Source: Gentiana macrophylla (lineage: Eukaryota > Streptophyta > Magnoliopsida > Gentianales > Gentianaceae). From it: a stretch of 64,000 nt of DNA. This document shows, in pieces, positions 53,456 through 64,000 of the stretch; the first letter of the stretch is position 1; every line of letters begins with the position of its first letter. A program made the position numbers and the translations under genes. Location: positions 48,067,947 to 48,131,946 of the forward strand of contig CM047806.1 in NCBI GenBank assembly GCA_026214975.1. Direction: 5' to 3'. The notes under the pieces were generated by a model. That model worked only from the letters and a program-made list of their open reading frames with translations, did not search any database and was not told where the DNA came from.

Positions 53456-55264
53456 TGGAAATGTTCAAATTTTTTAGTGGCGATTCATTTTACAGATGTT
53501 AGAATATTTTTAGTGAAATGTTACTACGATTGTTTAGAGTGTTACTACATTATGTAGCAATGTTACTACTTCGTCGTTCAAATGTTACTACGTTGTTGTT
53601 TACATATTATTGCGTTGTTGTTCTGATCCGAAATTTATCTTTGTAATTAACAAATAAATCTGTTCACCTGCCGCCTTGATTTCTCCACCCTAGGCCATCC
53701 CATCCCACCCCAAGCTGTAAAACGCCACCCCACTCTTTAGATCTGAAAAGTTGATCTTCAACGAAAAGCTCAACGTCTCCATTATCGCCAATTCATTCAT
53801 CTAACACGATTCTTATGTAAGTTTCAAAGAATGCCGATAGCGGTTTTAAGTCTCGGATCTCATTCCACATTCAATCAGAATAGTAATACACCAAACATGA
53901 AAAAAAAAAAAAAAAAAAGAAAGATTAATCCGTCTCTTTCCAGATGCAAAAAAGCATTCAAACTTTTTACATTGCAACTAAATACTTACATTATTATGTA
54001 TATATCAAAAAGCATAAACAGATAGGGATAGAAATGAAAGCAGATAGGATGGCTTCACGGAATCTCGATTCGATTGCCATGGCTTCACCCAAAATTATAA
54101 AATCAAAAGCGAAAGCAGATAGGATAAAGCGGTTCACACGAATTAATCTCTGTATATGATGCCGTAAATCTTTGAGAATTGAAGAGTCAATCTACGATTC
54201 TCTCGATAATCGAAGGTACTGACCATGGAGGACAACAAAAGGTGCGACTTTTCCGGAGTCGGCAGCGATTCGAATAAACAGAGGATGAGATGAACAGAGA
54301 AACCGATATCCAATTTCAAGATGACCGGATATCGATACTGAAGCGAGATGGCGGATTTCAAGGGATTCATTGAAAGCGGTCATGGAGAAGAAGAGGAAAA
54401 AAGGGTTTGGATTTTTGATCGAAACCGCACAAATGAGGATAAAAAAAGAGTCGGCTAGGTTTTAGTATTAGAATTAGAAGAAAATAGTAATAAAAGGTAT
54501 TTTTGGATATACATTACTTTTTGTCCTTTACAACCAGTGCGTTATTTTCTTGTCCTTTTTACATAAATAAGATGTAAACCCGTCCTCTACGACCTTTTCC
54601 TATATGCAATAATCTATCTCAAACGTGTCTTGAATTAACCATTATTTCTCTTATTATTGCCTATATGTTAAAAAATTAACATTTATACAAATTATAGGAG
54701 GATGGACGGCGACATTCTAACCAATACATACAAACATGTTTTGGAAAATCATACACGTTTATAATATATGCTTCAACATCAACATATTATTCGGAGACAC
54801 CGCTATCTGCTATTGTGTTGAAAGTGGATTGGGAAGAAGCACGTGGCCATGCTTTTAGACGTCATCACGAAAACAATAACACTAGACGTAAGAAGTTCTA
54901 TTCATACACATGTTTTGCTTTTACTAATAAATTTTTATTGATCCAAAAAGCGACAAATTTTCAACGATCATTTTCAGGATTTTCTTAAATTTGATTGGCC
55001 CAGTGGTCGTGCAATATCGAATTCATTATCTATATATAAGACAAAACATTCTATCTTCTTTGTCATCATTTAATGATTGAAATGTTGCATGAGTATTTAC
55101 CCCAATCTTATTTTATCGTATGATCATGTGCTGGATTTATTTAATGTTTTTTTTGGAAGAGTATTTACCTAATATTTTATAAATTATAGTAAATGATTCA
55201 GTGTTTTATTATACGTCAAGTTATCTCGTGCATAGCACGGGTCAATGTTACCCATATAGAATAA
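53456..55264. other. Intergenic sequence with short repeats, no recognised gene
   Basis: ATGTTACTAC recurs four times at about 53517-53600. GAAAGCAGATAGGAT occurs at about 54033 and 54110. Two minus frames at 54143-54383 are short and unsupported. A small hairpin CGTGC-ATA-GCACG lies at 55227-55239, followed by GGGTCAATGTTACCC. Confidence 0.45.
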
Positions 55265-55548
55265 GAGCACTTGTAGCAGATACTGTAAATATTAAAAAAA
55301 AACTGTGTTTTAGATATTTGAACATTCAGATTTAGGAAAAGTAGCATTGCAGCAGATACTCTACATTTTACTGTAAACTGCAAATTCTATAAAATTTCCT
55401 TTACATCTACCGTATTTATCCAGATTCTGTAAATTTTCATTTATCTTTAAGTCATTATGTAAAAAGAAGAATCTGATACATTTCACCTTAAATAGAGATT
55501 CTGTAAACTAGAAAAATATGTATTTATAAATGTAAAATAAAAGTGTTC
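55265..55548. mobile_element. Tourist-like MITE upstream of the ASCC2-like gene
   Basis: TAA on both sides (55262-55264, 55549-55551) and inverted ends GAGCACTT/AAGTGTTC (7 of 8). The 284-bp body is AT-rich with repeated CTGTAAA and CAGATACT words and no ORF. A 3-bp TWA-type duplication with a MITE body fits the PIF/Harbinger Tourist group. It ends about 495 bp before the start codon at 56044. Confidence 0.7.
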
Positions 55549-56043
55549 TAAGTACTTAATGTACTTAACAAACACTCCCTAAGACAAGATTTCAATAGTA
55601 TGTGTCAAACGTCTTACTTTCGGTGAAATCGTGATGAGTCTTTGGTATTGGAGAAATAAAGAAAGCCACCATTCGGACATTCCACGCCCGCCGAAGTTGA
55701 TCTTTATATCTCGAAAGTCATTCACGTGAAGCGTGAACTTAGATTAAACTTTGCGCTTGATTTTGAGTTTCGTTTCTTCCAGTTAGTGTAAATTCCTCTC
55801 ATTTGATTTGTAAAGTTTGTACAGTTTGATTATTAATAAAATATCCGGTTTCGACAAAAAAAAAAAAAAAACGTCTTACTTTCGGTCGGTTGTTGGTTCG
55901 GCTTCATAAACGGGGAGATATACGCCCCCAATGATACGAGTTTAGTATTGGATTTATTTACATCAAAGCCAAGAACTCCATTAGTACTGCTCCGCGCTCG
56001 TGTTTCGTCACTTTGACAAACCGGAGTCCCCTGCTCAGGTACG
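55549..56043 (+). promoter_or_regulatory. Promoter and 5' UTR region of the ASCC2-like gene
   Basis: No ORF. A poly(A) run lies at 55856-55871 after AATAAAATATCCGG, which looks like the 3' end of an older retroposed sequence; CGTCTTACTTTCGG occurs on both sides (about 55610 and 55872), as a target duplication might. The transcript leader probably starts within 55960-56000. No clear TATA box was seen. Confidence 0.45.
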
Positions 56044-63485
<7,442 letters not shown>

Positions 63486-64000
63486 CAAATATACACACAC
63501 AAGTTTGCTTGTCTTTTTTCTTTTTTTTGAAAGGACAAAACAAAAGAGGGTTGATTTTGCAGTGAGGCATGGGTATGTAGTTATTGTGCAGTCAGACTGG
63601 AATTTTATTGCCAAGCATTTGATACCTTTTTGAAGTAGAGCTTTGGCACGTATGACTGATAAAAGCTGTGTGATTTGGAAAACTGTTGTGAGTCTTGTGA
63701 CAAAGTCTGAATTTGGCAAATTGCCTGTTTATTAAAACAACACCTTTTGACCATTTATTAATAATATGATTGGCTGTAAAGTTTGAAATGTTATAATAGA
63801 TTAGTGGTATGAAGTGGGCGTCATTGACATCCTTTTTCACGTGGAAGGAGTAGGATTGGGGTCTAAATCTTCTGGATGGAATTTGTTTGAGAAGACTGTG
63901 TGTAATAGTTAAACGGTTGAAGTGTGTGCCTCCAATAGCGCTCCCAAAACTACGGATTGGAAACAACTGCTTCGTTCCAACACTCACCAATTGGTTATAC
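63486..64000 (+). other. 3' UTR and downstream flank of the ASCC2-like gene
   Basis: T-rich sequence follows the TAG at 63483-63485. AATAATATG at about 63760 is a possible weak polyadenylation region. The long minus frames here (63327-63719, 63592-63990) have no recognisable domain. Confidence 0.5.

Noticed and set aside
54143..54383. Two minus frames of 75 and 63 codons with Met starts
   Set aside because: They overlap in different frames, no homology recognised and no splice context; left unannotated.

Overview
This window is nuclear DNA from a eudicot plant: intron-rich genes with GT/AG splice sites, plant retrotransposon lineages (Athila and SIRE-type LTR elements, several Copia families, TRIMs, a tRNA-derived SINE, MITEs), long (AT)n arrays and a piece of plastid DNA. 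I cannot name the species. There are two recognisable host genes, both on + and in tandem. The first (31078-51132) encodes a SPOC-domain nuclear protein and the second (56044-63485) an ASCC2-type CUE-domain protein. From memory, the same two families are neighbours in Arabidopsis (At1g27750/At1g27752), so this looks like an old syntenic block swollen by transposons.

Layout. 1-10225: an Athila-lineage Ty3/gypsy element on the minus strand, with its left LTR cut by the window edge, a decayed gag-pol, a tRNA-Asp-type primer site and a full right LTR. It sits about 10 bp past the TATA box of a SIRE-type Copia element (10226-19978, minus) that has an envelope-like ORF and holds a 1761-bp solo LTR with a perfect 5-bp target duplication at the end of pol. 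19979-21759: the LTR end of a second SIRE-like element. 21760-26080: two plus-strand Copia remnants, the second lying between two (AT)n arrays. 26144-31077: mostly non-coding, with an old ~153-bp tandem repeat, a candidate spliced transcript, a triplicated (AT)n-linked unit and a GC-rich inverted-repeat region just upstream of the first gene.

31078-51132: the SPOC gene has 8 exons. Intron 1 (5.7 kb) holds a MITE with an 11-bp duplication, a SINE with a 10-bp duplication and a nest of four Copia pieces. Intron 6 (8.8 kb) splits the SPOC domain and holds a Copia element whose gag was hit by a TRIM, which in turn holds another Copia. Exon 6 carries an apparent frameshift beside that intron. 51133-55990 is intergenic with repeats and a Tourist-like MITE. 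56044-63485: the ASCC2-like gene has 9 exons and an intact frame of about 871 codons. Its intron 4 carries a plastid psbE fragment and intron 5 a TRIM-like repeat.

The pattern I find most worth following is in the large gypsy-type LTRs. Each carries its own short GC-rich palindromic word, repeated just upstream of the TATA box and again further downstream, with the same layout in unrelated sequence. All coordinates and splice sites were read by eye; no alignment or database search was run.
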